The translations under genes and the position numbers were made by a program. DNA of 64,000 nt from Sporosarcina ureae (lineage in GTDB: Bacteria; Bacillota; Bacilli; Bacillales_A; Planococcaceae). Numbering within the stretch: position 1 is the first letter of the stretch; each line of letters begins with the position of its first letter. Under the pieces are notes generated by a model, which had not been told where the DNA came from, made no database searches, and saw nothing but the letters and a program-made list of their open reading frames with translations. Positions 27,761 through 38,423 of the stretch are shown here, in pieces. The stretch is taken from the NCBI RefSeq assembly GCF_002101375.1, contig NZ_CP015207.1, forward strand, positions 2,806,001 to 2,870,000, in the 5' to 3' direction.

Positions 27761-27890
27761 GGATTGAAGCGGAAGCTGGCGGCGACTCCCGATGGATCAG
27801 CGAGAGCTTGAGACCCTGGACTGAACGAAGTGAGGGAAGCGGCTCAAGCCGAGCCCATGGGAAAGCGTCCGCCAGCTGGAGCTTCAATCC
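27761..27890. repeat. Dispersed palindromic repeat, copy D
   Basis: Outer arms GGATTGAAGC (27761-27770) and GCTTCAATCC (27881-27890); inside are AGCTGGCGGCGACTCCC and GGGAAAGCGTCCGCCAGCT, then GCTTGAGACC and GGCTCAAGC. Same orientation as copy A. Only about 140 bases from copy C. Confidence 0.88.
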
Positions 27891-28028
27891 CATGACGAAC
27901 ACTAAGTAACTCACTCTGGCAAACCCTTTTAAGTTAGATAACAATATTCATAATTAAAAAGGAAATGCAAGATTTTGTCGAATAGGAATAGGGTAGCGTC
28001 AAACAGAATGTACTAGGGGGAATGGGAA

Positions 28029-28508
28029 GTGTCAGTTAAAACAGCAGACCTTTGTGATGACTTCATCGACGAACTGCAAGTGTGCACAGTAGAGTTCAAA
28101 TCCTACGGAAATCACAAAAGATTCTCGGGGCCGATCTCAACCGTAAAAGTCTTTGAAGACAACGTGCTAGTGAAGGAAGCACTCCAAACGATTCCAGAAG
28201 GCCATGTATTGGTTGTAGACGGCGGGGGGTCAAAACGCTGCGCACTGATGGGGGACATGCTCGGCGAAATCGCACAGGATCGTAAACTTGCAGGCGTCAT
28301 TATCTACGGCTGTGCACGCGACACCGCGGATCTTGGCACACAGGAAATCGGCGTCATGGCAATCGGAAGCATGCCGGTGAAGAGTATCAAACGCGGCGAA
28401 GGACAGAAAGACGAAGTTCTTCACTTCGGAAATGTGGAATGGACACCAGGTCACTATGTCTACGCAGATGAAGACGGGGTAGTCGTTGCGCCTCGCCAAC
28501 TTGTTTAA
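28029..28508 (+). CDS. RraA family protein
   Basis: 159 residues, GTG start behind AGGGGGAAT. The RraA core is visible: GHVLVVDGGGSKRCALMGD, then LAGVIIYGCARDTADL with the Arg-Asp that binds metal and substrate in this fold. In enterobacteria RraA inhibits RNase E; many Firmicute members are probably 4-hydroxy-4-methyl-2-oxoglutarate or oxaloacetate aldolases/decarboxylases. As these bacteria lack RNase E of the E. coli type, the enzyme role is the better guess. Confidence 0.88.
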   Translation: MSVKTADLCDDFIDELQVCTVEFKSYGNHKRFSGPISTVKVFEDNVLVKEALQTIPEGHVLVVDGGGSKRCALMGDMLGEIAQDRKLAGVIIYGCARDTADLGTQEIGVMAIGSMPVKSIKRGEGQKDEVLHFGNVEWTPGHYVYADEDGVVVAPRQLV

Positions 28509-28514
28509 TGGACG

Positions 28515-28546
28515 TCGCCCGCATCATTGTGGGCGATCTTTTTTTA
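28515..28546 (+). terminator. Terminator of the RraA-family gene
   Basis: TCGCCC / GGGCGA stem then T7. Confidence 0.88.
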
Positions 28547-28580
28547 TCTAAAAATCGTAAACGAATTCGAGTGTTAATCT

Positions 28581-28638
28581 TTTACTTTACCTAAAAAATA
28601 TACTATAATTTAATTAATCAAAGATAGTCAAAGTCAAA
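28581..28638 (+). promoter_or_regulatory. Sigma-A promoter with CtsR operator for clpB
   Basis: -35 TTTACT (28581-28586), 17-base spacer, -10 TATAAT (28604-28609). Just downstream, AATCAAA-GAT-AGTCAAA (28616-28632) matches the CtsR heptad direct repeat at all but one position, and a further GTCAAA follows. The placement over the start of transcription fits repression by CtsR. Confidence 0.85.
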
Positions 28639-28658
28639 TAAACGAGAGGCGGATGTAT

Positions 28659-30803
28659 ATGCGCATGGATGGAATGCAAGAAGACCAGCGCTCACCACTA
28701 GAGCAATTCGGTCGCAATTTGGTTGATGAAGTGAAAAACGGCAAAATGGATCCGGTGATTGGCCGGGATGAAGAAATTCGAAATGTCATTCGAATCTTAT
28801 CAAGAAAGACAAAAAATAATCCAGTTCTAATCGGTGAACCAGGAGTCGGTAAAACTGCGATTGTTGAAGGGTTGGCACAGCGAATTGTAAAAGGTGATGT
28901 GCCCGAAGGATTGAAAGACCGTCAGATTTTTGAACTGGATATGAGTGCGCTGATTGCAGGTGCGAAATATCGTGGAGAGTTTGAAGAGCGTCTGAAAAGT
29001 GTTTTGAAACAAGTGAAAGAGAGTAATGGGGAAATCATCATGTTCATTGATGAGATTCATACGATAGTTGGCGCTGGAAAAACAGAAGGTGCGATGGACG
29101 CGGGGAATATGTTGAAGCCGATGCTTGCACGTGGTGAACTGTACTGTATTGGTGCGACTACACTGGATGAATACCGGATGTATATCGAGAAAGATGCGGC
29201 ACTTGAAAGACGATTCCAGCAAGTGATGGTACGTGAACCTTCTGTCGAAGATACGGTATCGATTTTACGTGGGTTAAAAGAGCGTTTTGAATTGCACCAC
29301 GGTGTGCGTATTCATGACCGTGCAATAGTTGCGGCGGCAACATTATCTGATCGGTATTTAACTGAGCGTTTCATGCCGGATAAAGCGATAGATTTAATTG
29401 ATGAAGCGAGCGCCATGATTCGTACGGAAATTGATTCGATGCCATCTGAGTTGGATGCGGTGACTCGTAGAATTATGCAACTCGAGATTGAAGAGCAAGC
29501 ATTGCGTAAAGAGAAAGATACAATGAGTCAGTCCCGCCTTCAAACTTTACGAGAAGAGCTGCAAGACTTGAAAGATTCTTCAAAAGATATGCGCGAGCAG
29601 TGGGATAAAGAAAAAGCCGCATTAAAAATTATTCAAAGTACACGTGAGGAACTTGATCGCTACCGCCGTGAACTTGAAGAAGCACAAGGTAGTTTTGATT
29701 TGAACAAAGCCGCGGAATTACAGTACGGTAAAATTCCAGCATTAGAAAAAGAATTGAAAGAATTGGAAAGTCCGTTGGAAGGAACAAAAGATATACGTCT
29801 TTTGCGTGAAGAAGTGACGGAAGAAGAGATTGCTTCAATCGTTGCGCGTTGGACAGGAATTCCCGTAACGAAACTGGTTGAAGGTGAGCGTGAGAAGTTA
29901 TTGCGCTTGCATGAAACATTGAAAGAACGTGTCATTGGACAAGACAATGCAGTACAACTTGTCACGGAAGCTGTCTGGCGTGCACGTGCTGGGATTCAAG
30001 ATCCGAACAAGCCTATAGGATCGTTCTTATTCCTAGGACCGACTGGTGTAGGTAAGACAGAGCTTGCGAAAACATTGGCTGCTACATTATTTGATTCGGA
30101 AGATCACTTCGTGCGAATCGATATGTCTGAATATATGGAGAAACACAGTGTGTCACGTCTAGTCGGCGCACCTCCAGGATACATCGGCTATGAAGAAGGC
30201 GGTCAGTTAACAGAAGCGGTAAGAAGAAATCCATATGCTGTCGTGTTATTGGATGAAATTGAAAAAGCGCATCCTGATGTAGCGAATATTTTATTGCAGA
30301 TTCTAGATGATGGTCGTATAACAGATAGTCAAGGGCGTTTAGTAAACTTTACGAATACTGTCGTCATCATGACATCGAATATCGGGTCCGCTTATTTACT
30401 CGAGAATGATTTAGAGGATACAGAACATGCCAAAGAAGATCTGATCATGGCAGCTCTTCGTGGTCATTTCAAACCTGAGTTATTGAACCGAATGGATGAT
30501 ATCATCATTTTCCATTCATTGACTACAGATTCATTTAAAGCGATTACTAACAAGATGCTTGGTGATTTGGTTGATCGTCTGCAAGAACAAGATCTAGTAC
30601 TTGTCTATGATGATGACGTACTCGATTGGATTGTGCGTGAAGGGGCAGATGCGGACTTTGGTGCGCGGCCATTGAAACGATTCATTCAGCGTCATGTGGA
30701 AACGAAAGTTGCGCAAGAGGTCATACGAGGTGGTCTTGTAGAAGGACAGCAAATCAAATTGTCCATGCACGAAGGGGAATTGGTGGTAGAAGTTGTCAGA
30801 TGA
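28659..30803 (+). CDS. clpB: ClpB-type disaggregase lacking the N-terminal domain
   Basis: About 714 residues, versus roughly 860 for usual ClpB. Two AAA+ modules are complete: Walker [13 protein letters not shown] and [12 protein letters not shown], Walker B FIDEIHT and [10 protein letters not shown], and the pore loop [11 protein letters not shown]. The long coiled-coil M domain (about residues 300-420) identifies ClpB rather than ClpC or ClpE. The protein opens directly at [13 protein letters not shown], so the substrate-binding N domain is absent, and the upstream region is promoter and operator, leaving no room for it. No IGF-type ClpP loop is evident. ATG 28659 fits AGGCGG spacing better than 28653. 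Confidence 0.93.
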   Translation: MRMDGMQEDQRSPLEQFGRNLVDEVKNGKMDPVIGRDEEIRNVIRILSRKTKNNPVLIGEPGVGKTAIVEGLAQRIVKGDVPEGLKDRQIFELDMSALIAGAKYRGEFEERLKSVLKQVKESNGEIIMFIDEIHTIVGAGKTEGAMDAGNMLKPMLARGELYCIGATTLDEYRMYIEKDAALERRFQQVMVREPSVEDTVSILRGLKERFELHHGVRIHDRAIVAAATLSDRYLTERFMPDKAIDLIDEASAMIRTEIDSMPSELDAVTRRIMQLEIEEQALRKEKDTMSQSRLQTLREELQDLKDSSKDMREQWDKEKAALKIIQSTREELDRYRRELEEAQGSFDLNKAAELQYGKIPALEKELKELESPLEGTKDIRLLREEVTEEEIASIVARWTGIPVTKLVEGEREKLLRLHETLKERVIGQDNAVQLVTEAVWRARAGIQDPNKPIGSFLFLGPTGVGKTELAKTLAATLFDSEDHFVRIDMSEYMEKHSVSRLVGAPPGYIGYEEGGQLTEAVRRNPYAVVLLDEIEKAHPDVANILLQILDDGRITDSQGRLVNFTNTVVIMTSNIGSAYLLENDLEDTEHAKEDLIMAALRGHFKPELLNRMDDIIIFHSLTTDSFKAITNKMLGDLVDRLQEQDLVLVYDDDVLDWIVREGADADFGARPLKRFIQRHVETKVAQEVIRGGLVEGQQIKLSMHEGELVVEVVR

Positions 30804-30814
30804 GATCAGGTCAA

Positions 30815-30855
30815 AATAAAAGCGTAAGAACTGTTGAACAGTTCTTACGCTTTTT
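30815..30855. terminator. Bidirectional terminator between clpB and yjzD
   Basis: AAAAGCGTAAGAACTGTT / AACAGTTCTTACGCTTTT, a perfect 18-bp stem with a 2-base loop centre and T run. Confidence 0.93.
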
Positions 30856-30864
30856 GATCGTAAA

Positions 30865-31056
30865 TCAAACGTCTGCTGGAGATTCGTTTGGAATGATTGT
30901 AGTGATAATCAATACAAGTACAGCCAAAACGATTGAGACGGTAACGCCCGCCATGAAGTCAAATGCATAGCCTCCAATGGAGCCCGCAACATAGTTTAAC
31001 ATAGCTACCAAGAGGAACGACCAAACAAATGTCATAATATAGTGCATGATTTTCAC
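30865..31056 (-). CDS. yjzD: YjzD-like small membrane protein (DUF2929)
   Basis: 63 residues with two hydrophobic helices: IMTFVWSFLLVAMLNYVAGS and GVTVSIVLAVLVLIITTII. The pattern and its place divergent from fabH agree with B. subtilis YjzD (DUF2929), of unknown function. GAGGTGAAAATC precedes the ATG. Confidence 0.75.
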   Translation of the reverse strand: MKIMHYIMTFVWSFLLVAMLNYVAGSIGGYAFDFMAGVTVSIVLAVLVLIITTIIPNESPADV

Positions 31057-31150
31057 CTCGACTAGTCTATTTCATATTCCATCATACCATAGCAAACTAA
31101 AACGATGAAATCAAAATATGTATTATATTTGACGAAAAAGTGTCCTCGTC

Positions 31151-31196
31151 TTGAAAAAACACATGTTTTCTTCTATAATTACTACCAGGTACTAAT
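31151..31196 (+). promoter_or_regulatory. fabH promoter with FapR operator
   Basis: -35 TTGAAA (31151-31156), 17-base spacer, -10 TATAAT (31174-31179). TTACTACCAGGTACTAAT at 31179-31196 is a near-palindrome close to the FapR box (TTAGTACC..GGTACTAA). FapR represses fatty acid genes until malonyl-CoA releases it, so fabH-fabF should belong to the Fap regulon. Confidence 0.88.
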
Positions 31197-31225
31197 ATTA
31201 GATGATAAGGAACGGGGTAGATGAG

Positions 31226-32158
31226 ATGAAAGCTGGACTTTTAGGAATGGGGAAATTTGTTCCGTCAACTGTTGTAACAAATGAAGATTTGGAAAAAAGT
31301 TTAGATACTTCAGACGAATGGATTCGCACGCGTACGGGAATCGAAGAGCGTAGAATCGCATCAGATGATATCAATACATCGGACATGGCGTTTGAAGCAG
31401 CGAAAAACGCATTACAATCAGCGGAAATCCGTGCTGATCAAATCGGTCTGATTTTGGTTGCCACGGTTACACCGGATACTTCTTTCCCGTCTGTAGCTAC
31501 GATGATTCAAGAACGTCTAGGTGCAAAGAACGCAGCGGCGATGGATGTTTCTGCAGCGTGCGCAGGATTCATCTACGGTGTAGTAACAGCGAAGCAATTT
31601 GTTGAATCTGGCACGTATGACTATGTTCTGGTAGTAGGCGTGGAAAAGTTATCGAAAATCGTTGACTGGGAAGACCGCAATACCGCTGTATTGTTCGGAG
31701 ATGGTGCGGGAGCGACAGTCGTTGGGAAAGTAAGTGAAGGAAGAGGAATTCTTTCATTCGAATTGGGGGCAGACGGTTCAGGAGGAAAACATCTTCGTCA
31801 TGATAAATATTTAGAAATGAATGGCCGTGAAGTATTCAAGTTTGCGGTACGCCAAATGGGAGAAACGGCAGTCAATGTCGCCGAAAAAGCTGGTTTAACG
31901 ACAGACGAAGTAGACTATTTGGTTCCTCATCAAGCAAATATTCGTATTATGGAAGCGTCACGTGAGCGTTTAGGCTTGCCGGTAGAAAAAATGTCGAAAA
32001 CGGTTCATAAGTACGGGAATACATCGGCAGCATCGATACCGATTTCATTGACAGACGATTTAGCAGAAGGTCGAGTGAAAGATGATGATGTGATTGTTCT
32101 TGTAGGATTTGGTGGCGGCTTGACATGGGGCGGCTTATGTATAAAATGGGGTAAGTAA
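31226..32158 (+). CDS. fabH: 3-oxoacyl-ACP synthase III (FabH)
   Basis: 310 residues. Starts fatty acid synthesis by joining an acyl-CoA primer to malonyl-ACP. Catalytic Cys in [10 protein letters not shown], His in [10 protein letters not shown] and Asn in [11 protein letters not shown] are all present. ATG 31226 ([11 protein letters not shown]) is chosen over ATG 31202 because of family length and the GGGGT ribosome binding site. fabF follows after 44 bases. Confidence 0.96.
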   Translation: MKAGLLGMGKFVPSTVVTNEDLEKSLDTSDEWIRTRTGIEERRIASDDINTSDMAFEAAKNALQSAEIRADQIGLILVATVTPDTSFPSVATMIQERLGAKNAAAMDVSAACAGFIYGVVTAKQFVESGTYDYVLVVGVEKLSKIVDWEDRNTAVLFGDGAGATVVGKVSEGRGILSFELGADGSGGKHLRHDKYLEMNGREVFKFAVRQMGETAVNVAEKAGLTTDEVDYLVPHQANIRIMEASRERLGLPVEKMSKTVHKYGNTSAASIPISLTDDLAEGRVKDDDVIVLVGFGGGLTWGGLCIKWGK

Positions 32159-32202
32159 ATAGTCTGGAAAATAAAAGTTAACAATAGAAAGGAAGTTTGA
32201 AA

Positions 32203-33438
32203 TTGGAAAAACGACGTGTAGTGGTAACGGGTATCGGTGGAATCTCACCAGTAGGTAACTCAGCTGAAGAATCTTGGAAATCAGTGTTGGAAGGGAAATC
32301 GGGTATCGACACGATGACAAGACTGGATCAAGAGAAATTCCCGGTCAGCGTGATGGCAGAGGTTAAAGGTTTCGATATCGAAGAATACGTTTCCCGCAAA
32401 GATGCCCGTAAAATGGATCGGTTCACGCACTATGCAGTTGCTTCGGCAATGATGGCAATGAAAGATGCGAACCTGGTACTAGAAGGCGACTTAGCGCTTC
32501 GTACAGGCGTTTGGATCGGTTCTGGAATCGGTGGAATGGAATCACATGAGGCACAATTTAATACATTCCTCGAAAAAGGCTATCGACGCGTCAGCCCATT
32601 TTTCGTTCCTATGATGATTCCAGATATGGCTTCAGGTCAAGTATCGATTTTCACAGGTGCTAAAGGAATCAACTCTTGTTCCGTAACAGCTTGTGCATCC
32701 GGTACTAACTCTATCGGGGATGCGTTTGAAGTCATCCTGCGTGGAGATGCAGATGTCATGATTACAGGTGGAACTGAGGCACCGATCACGTCACTTGCAG
32801 TAGCGGGCTTCATCGCAAGCACAGCGCTATCTTTGAATGATGATCCTACGAAAGCTTCCCGTCCGTTCGATAAAAACCGTGATGGTTTTGTAATGGGTGA
32901 AGGTGCAGGAATCTTGATTTTGGAAGAGTATGAACATGCTGTTGCACGTGGAGCGAAGATTTATGCGGAAATCGTCGGATACGGTTCAACTGGAGATGCG
33001 CACCATATTACAGCACCAGCACCAGGCGGAGAAGGCGGAGCGCGTGCGATGCAACAGGCATTGGCAAAAGCGGGCGTTGAACCTACGCAGGTGGATTATA
33101 TTAATGCGCATGGAACGAGCACGCCATATAATGATTTGTTTGAGACGATGGCAGCAAAGACTGTGTTTGGTGATCATGCGTATAAGTTGGCAATGAGTTC
33201 TACTAAGTCGATGACGGGTCATTTGCTTGGCGCGGCTGGCGGTATTGAGGCGATCTTTACTGTGAAGGCGTTGCAGGAAGGGATTTTACCTCCTACGATG
33301 AATTATGAGACGCCGGATCCTGAGTGTGATTTGGATTATGTAGTGAATGAAGCGCGTAAGGCTGATATTACGTATGCGATGAGTAACTCGCTTGGCTTTG
33401 GTGGGCATAATGCTTCGTTGGTGTTTAAGAAGATATAA
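32203..33438 (+). CDS. fabF: 3-oxoacyl-ACP synthase II (FabF)
   Basis: About 411 residues. Elongates acyl-ACP. Catalytic Cys in [12 protein letters not shown], His in [11 protein letters not shown] and His in [15 protein letters not shown] are intact. TTG 32203 ([13 protein letters not shown]) lies 7 bases after AAAGGAAG; the alternative TTG 32197 is only one base from that site. The last 250 bases have noticeably more T-ending Gly, Leu and Ala codons than the first part, which may reflect local recombination or mutation. Confidence 0.96.
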   Translation: MEKRRVVVTGIGGISPVGNSAEESWKSVLEGKSGIDTMTRLDQEKFPVSVMAEVKGFDIEEYVSRKDARKMDRFTHYAVASAMMAMKDANLVLEGDLALRTGVWIGSGIGGMESHEAQFNTFLEKGYRRVSPFFVPMMIPDMASGQVSIFTGAKGINSCSVTACASGTNSIGDAFEVILRGDADVMITGGTEAPITSLAVAGFIASTALSLNDDPTKASRPFDKNRDGFVMGEGAGILILEEYEHAVARGAKIYAEIVGYGSTGDAHHITAPAPGGEGGARAMQQALAKAGVEPTQVDYINAHGTSTPYNDLFETMAAKTVFGDHAYKLAMSSTKSMTGHLLGAAGGIEAIFTVKALQEGILPPTMNYETPDPECDLDYVVNEARKADITYAMSNSLGFGGHNASLVFKKI

Positions 33439-33446
33439 AGGTAGAC

Positions 33447-33485
33447 GGGAAGGGTCTTTTTGACTCCTTTCCGTTTTTATTATTG
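33447..33485 (+). terminator. Terminator of fabH-fabF
   Basis: ACGGGAAGG / CCTTTCCGT stem with T tract. Confidence 0.8.
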
Positions 33486-33533
33486 GAGAAGTTGAAGTTG
33501 AAGTTCAAGTTCAAGAGTAAGTGGGAGGGCACC

Positions 33534-33662
33534 GTTGACCGACGTTCCAGGCGGACGCTTTCCGGAGGGCGTGGCCCGAGCCGCTTCCCTCACTTCGTTC
33601 AGTCCAGGGTCTCGAACTCACGCTGATCCTCCCGGAGTCGCCGCCTTCCACTTACGGTCAAC
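33534..33662. repeat. Dispersed palindromic repeat, copy E
   Basis: Outer arms GTTGACCG (33534-33541) and CGGTCAAC (33655-33662); inner GGCGGACGCTTTCC and GGAGTCGCCGCC. Same orientation as copy B. The central CACTTCGTTCAGTCCAGGG is also found, inverted, in copy D. Confidence 0.88.
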
Positions 33663-33699
33663 TAGTGTATTGTTCTATCAATAGAATAATGATGCATTA

Positions 33700-33765
33700 A
33701 AACCCAAACCCAAACCCAAACCCAAACCCAAACCCAAACCCAAACCCAAACCCAAACCCAAACCC
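33700..33765. repeat. Perfect (AAACCC)11 tandem repeat
   Basis: Eleven uninterrupted hexamers. The complementary strand reads GGGTTT repeated and could fold as a G-quadruplex. Non-coding, between repeat copy E and the hairpin at 33766. Confidence 0.95.
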
Positions 33766-33822
33766 AAAAGACTGAAGACAAGCTCCTTAGAATGTTTCTG
33801 GAGATGTTTTCAGTCTTTTTTG
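33766..33822. terminator. Hairpin terminator (probably both directions)
   Basis: AAAAGACTGAA and TTCAGTCTTTTTT arms with an inner GCTCC / GGAG pair. Confidence 0.75.
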
Positions 33823-33894
33823 GTTATGAGTGTTAAGACTCGTCTTATTACTCGTGGTCTGAACATAGGATGAGGGAAAAGGGTAAAGGACGAG

Positions 33895-35375
<1,481 letters not shown>

Positions 35376-35381
35376 CTTAAG

Positions 35382-35410
35382 ATTATATCGATACCTTATA
35401 AAAAATGCAA
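35382..35410 (-). promoter_or_regulatory. Promoter of trpS
   Basis: Minus strand -35 TTGCAT (35410-35405), 17-base spacer, -10 TATAAT (35387-35382). Confidence 0.75.
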
Positions 35411-35805
35411 CTTTGATTTGCAGTAAAGAAAAAACATTTGCCCAACATGAAACCTTTTAGTACATCTGTACGTACTATACATAGAGGGAATAATTAGCAG
35501 AATCATTTTCTAAATGAGAATGCATTTATTTACAAATGAAATGTTTAAAACATTTCTAGCCTGGGTATAAAAGTAGAAGATGTTCATTTATCGCAGAATA
35601 CCGCAACATTCTCTACTGGCATGTTGAAAAATAAGAAATTGTGAATTCCAGAAAAGTTTTTTCGAAAAACTATATTAATTGAGAATGATTATGTGTATAA
35701 TGAACAGTATAAAGATAAATTGTAATAATTCTAAAGTGAATTACACGAATTGCAAATATACAAAATCTAATTGAGCATAAGCCGTAAGAAAGGACGTGTC
35801 AATAA
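35411..35805 (+). promoter_or_regulatory. spx upstream region
   Basis: About 395 AT-rich bases without a gene. TATAAT at 35696-35701 is the best -10 for spx. TGAGAATGATTATGT at 35680-35694 resembles half of a Fur-type 7-1-7 box (three mismatches), and ATCATTTTCT / AAATGAGAAT near 35501-35521 is another weak dyad. In B. subtilis spx is under several promoters and repressors; which apply here is unknown. Confidence 0.4.
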
Positions 35806-36204
35806 ATGGGTGTCACACTTTATACATCGCCTAGTTGTACATCTTGTAGAAAAGCAAAAGCATGGTTGGAGGAACACGAGATTCCTTATACTGAGCGTAA
35901 TATCTTTTCTGAACCATTAAATATTCAAGAAATTAAACAAATTCTTCGCATGACGGAAGATGGTACTGACGAAATTATTTCAACACGCTCCAAGATTTTT
36001 CAAAAGCTAAATGTTGACGTAGAAAGTCTTCCACTGCAAAGACTTTATGAATTGATTCAAGAACATCCAGGTCTTTTAAGAAGACCAATCATTCTAGATG
36101 AAAAAAGACTCCAAGTAGGATATAATGAAGATGAGATTCGTCGTTTCCTACCGAGAAAAGTTAGAGCCTATCAGCTGCTCGAAGCGCGGCGTATGGTAAA
36201 CTAA
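35806..36204 (+). CDS. spx: Global redox regulator Spx
   Basis: 132 residues, ArsC-like fold. The disulfide switch CTSC is at residues 11-14 (start counted at MGVTLYTS), and the RNA polymerase alpha-CTD contact region and C-terminal helix ([30 protein letters not shown], residues about 93-125) are kept. Spx binds polymerase under disulfide stress and induces thiol homeostasis genes. Its degradation adapter SpxH is encoded 6 kb downstream, and mecA next door. Confidence 0.98.
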   Translation: MGVTLYTSPSCTSCRKAKAWLEEHEIPYTERNIFSEPLNIQEIKQILRMTEDGTDEIISTRSKIFQKLNVDVESLPLQRLYELIQEHPGLLRRPIILDEKRLQVGYNEDEIRRFLPRKVRAYQLLEARRMVN

Positions 36205-36216
36205 TCTTAATAACAA

Positions 36217-36264
36217 AAGCTGATAGGGATGACACGGGATACAATTGTGCCTATCAGCTTTTTT
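36217..36264 (+). terminator. Terminator of spx
   Basis: AAAGCTGATAGG / CCTATCAGCTTT stem, T7. Confidence 0.9.
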
Positions 36265-36443
36265 TGAATTGATATTCCCTTGTATTCCTCTAGGTTAACC
36301 ACTTCAATGCAAACATCCTTAAAATGAAATACAATAAACCCTTACGAAAACGTCGGAGTCGACATATAGTAGTAATAAGCATTGCAAGTGTGTATTAGTA
36401 TATAACAGGGGAGGGCCTGTTTTACAGAAGGGAGAGATAAGGG

Positions 36444-37094
36444 ATGGAAATAGAGCGCATTAATGAAAACACGGTGAAGTTTAATTTATCCTATGGAGAT
36501 ATTGAAGCCCGTGGTTTTAGTAAAGAAGACGTCTGGTATAATCGTGATAAAAGCGAAGAGCTTTTTTGGGATATGATGGATGAACTTGGTGATGACACGG
36601 AATTTGAAGTAGAAGGACCACTTTGGATTCAAGTGAACGCTATGAATGAAGGCATTGAAGTGATTGTGACTCGCGCACATCTTCCGAAGAACGCAGAATC
36701 ATCACAGTTTCCTTTTGGAATTGAAGATCCAGAAGAATTATTCGATCCAATTTTTGATGCGATTACTGATTCTGAAGAAGAAAATGAAGAAGAGTTACAG
36801 GTGGCAGATAGATTATTTGTTTTCAATGAATTTGACCAGATCATACCATTGGCTAGCAAGATGATTTCACTCGAAGACGAATTTGATTCGCAACTATATG
36901 CATTCGAGGATCGTTATTATCTCAACTTACGCTTCGACTATTCTCTCATTGAGAAAAAACGTGCGAAGGACATTGCCAGCATGGTAACAGAATACGGTGC
37001 AGTGTCTAAGATGTCTATTCATCGTATAGGTGAGTATGGCAAGGAAGTTATGGGATCTGACGTATTTGAACAAGTAAATAAATATTTTTCATAA
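36444..37094 (+). CDS. mecA: ClpCP adapter protein MecA
   Basis: 216 residues. N-terminal substrate-binding domain (MEIERINENTVKFNLSYGDI) and C-terminal ClpC-binding domain (about 120-216, with LYAFEDRYYLNLRFD) joined by an acidic linker (DSEEENEEELQ). MecA delivers proteins such as ComK to ClpCP. AGAAGGGAGAG precedes the ATG. The competence gene coiA lies downstream beyond the repeat array. Confidence 0.97.
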   Translation: MEIERINENTVKFNLSYGDIEARGFSKEDVWYNRDKSEELFWDMMDELGDDTEFEVEGPLWIQVNAMNEGIEVIVTRAHLPKNAESSQFPFGIEDPEELFDPIFDAITDSEEENEEELQVADRLFVFNEFDQIIPLASKMISLEDEFDSQLYAFEDRYYLNLRFDYSLIEKKRAKDIASMVTEYGAVSKMSIHRIGEYGKEVMGSDVFEQVNKYFS

Positions 37095-37101
37095 TACTCT
37101 A

Positions 37102-37134
37102 AAAGGCTACCAGTAAGTTGGTAGCCTTTTTCTT
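37102..37134 (+). terminator. Terminator of mecA
   Basis: AAAGGCTACCA / TGGTAGCCTTT stem, T5. Confidence 0.93.
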
Positions 37135-37479
37135 TATGTCAACCACTGGCAGCGTCTTTGTTAAATGGTGTGTAGGACTAGTTCAAGTACTTGTTTAATC
37201 TGAAATAAGGATTGGGGATAGGGTTGTAGTTCTATCATGAGTGCGTAATAAGCAGTACTGAGTTGTAGTTCTTTCACATGCTTTTTTCTGCTCGTGTTTG
37301 AGCATGGGACTATGGTCTTGCTGAAAATGTAAGTGGAATGCTCATTGTCCCCACTACGGCGCTGGTGGATGGCTTTCGCAAGGAGCCGCAGTCAGGAAGT
37401 GCGCCTGTCTCTGTCTCCTTACTTCGCCTACCACAGCAGGCGCCTTCGTTTGATTGTGTGTGGGGCAGTTCATACACTT
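37135..37479. other. Intergenic lead-in to the repeat array
   Basis: No gene is supported. An imperfect hairpin, GGCGCTGGTGG (37358-37368) with CCACAGCAGGCGCC (37431-37444), is compositionally like the palindromes elsewhere in the window. Confidence 0.4.
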
Positions 37480-37566
37480 CACTCGCAAGAAACAAGTGAT
37501 AGCTATCACAATGTCACTGTTTTTCTTTTTGCTAGAACCACAAACTAATTCATTACCCCAAAGTAG

Positions 37567-37663
37567 CACAGGCACAACTGCGGGGTAGGCCGTGGCCATG
37601 AGCCAACTGGCAGCCCCATCGCCAGCTGGCTCATGGCTGGAGGCAATCCCCCACGTGCCTGCG
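37567..37663. repeat. Array hairpin, copy 1
   Basis: CACAGGCAC / GTGCCTGCG base, then GCCATGAGCCAACTGGC / GCCAGCTGGCTCATGGC around a 9-base loop. Confidence 0.9.
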
Positions 37664-37819
37664 CGGGTCGAGAAAGTGAACACTTGCTAACTTCAGAACC
37701 CAAAAATAAGTCGAGCGACGTCCCCAACAAAAAGTGAGCAAGAAATACATGATAGCTATCACCATGTCACTGTTTTTCTTTTTGCTAGAAACACAAACTA
37801 ATTCATTTCCCCACAGTAG

Positions 37820-37916
37820 CACAGGCACAACTGCGGGGTAGGCCGTGGCCATGAGACAACTGGCAGCCCCATCGCCAGCTGGCTCATGGCTGTAGGCAAT
37901 CCCCCACGTGCCTGTG
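37820..37916. repeat. Array hairpin, copy 2
   Basis: CACAGGCAC / GTGCCTGTG base, upper stem GCCATGAGACAACTGGC / GCCAGCTGGCTCATGGC with two mismatches. Confidence 0.9.
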
Positions 37917-38170
37917 CGGGTTCAGAAAGTGAACACTCGCTAACTTCAGAATCCAAAAATAAGTCGAGCGACGTCCCCAACAAAAGTGAGCAAGATGGGC
38001 AGTTGGGTAGTGGTTCTGCCAAAAGCGTTTCAAGGTTGCGTAATAGATGATGTCCCTTGTTTTGCTAGCATCTTCGGGGCCCTTCATTCGCAAGAAACAC
38101 TTGATCAGTATCACCATGTTGCTAGTTTTTCTTTGTTAGAAACACAAACTAATTCATTACCCCACAGTAG

Positions 38171-38267
38171 CACAGGCACAACTGCGGGGTAGGCCGTGGC
38201 CATGAGACAACTGGCAGCCCCATCGCCAGCTGGCTCATGGCTGGAGGCAATCCCCCACGTGCCTGTG
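38171..38267. repeat. Array hairpin, copy 3
   Basis: Same as copy 2 in the upper stem; base stem perfect. Confidence 0.9.
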
Positions 38268-38423
38268 CGGGTCGAGAAAGCATACACTCGCTAATTTTAG
38301 TATCCAACAACCAGTCGAGCGACGCCCCAAACAAAAAGTGAGCAAGAAATACATGATAGCTATCACCATGCCGCTGGTTTTCCTTTTGTTAGAAACACAA
38401 ACTAATTCATTTCCCCACAGTAG

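Noticed and set aside
33700-33765. Telomere-like or end-of-replicon signal
   Set aside because: The hexamer resembles eukaryotic telomere repeats only superficially; it lies inside an ordinary chromosomal gene order.
37354-38334. Set of 60-110 codon open frames on both strands within the tandem array, several with similar proteins
   Set aside because: They arise because the DNA unit is repeated; the 253-bp period shifts frame between copies, none has a proper ribosome binding site, and the hairpin dominates the sequence.
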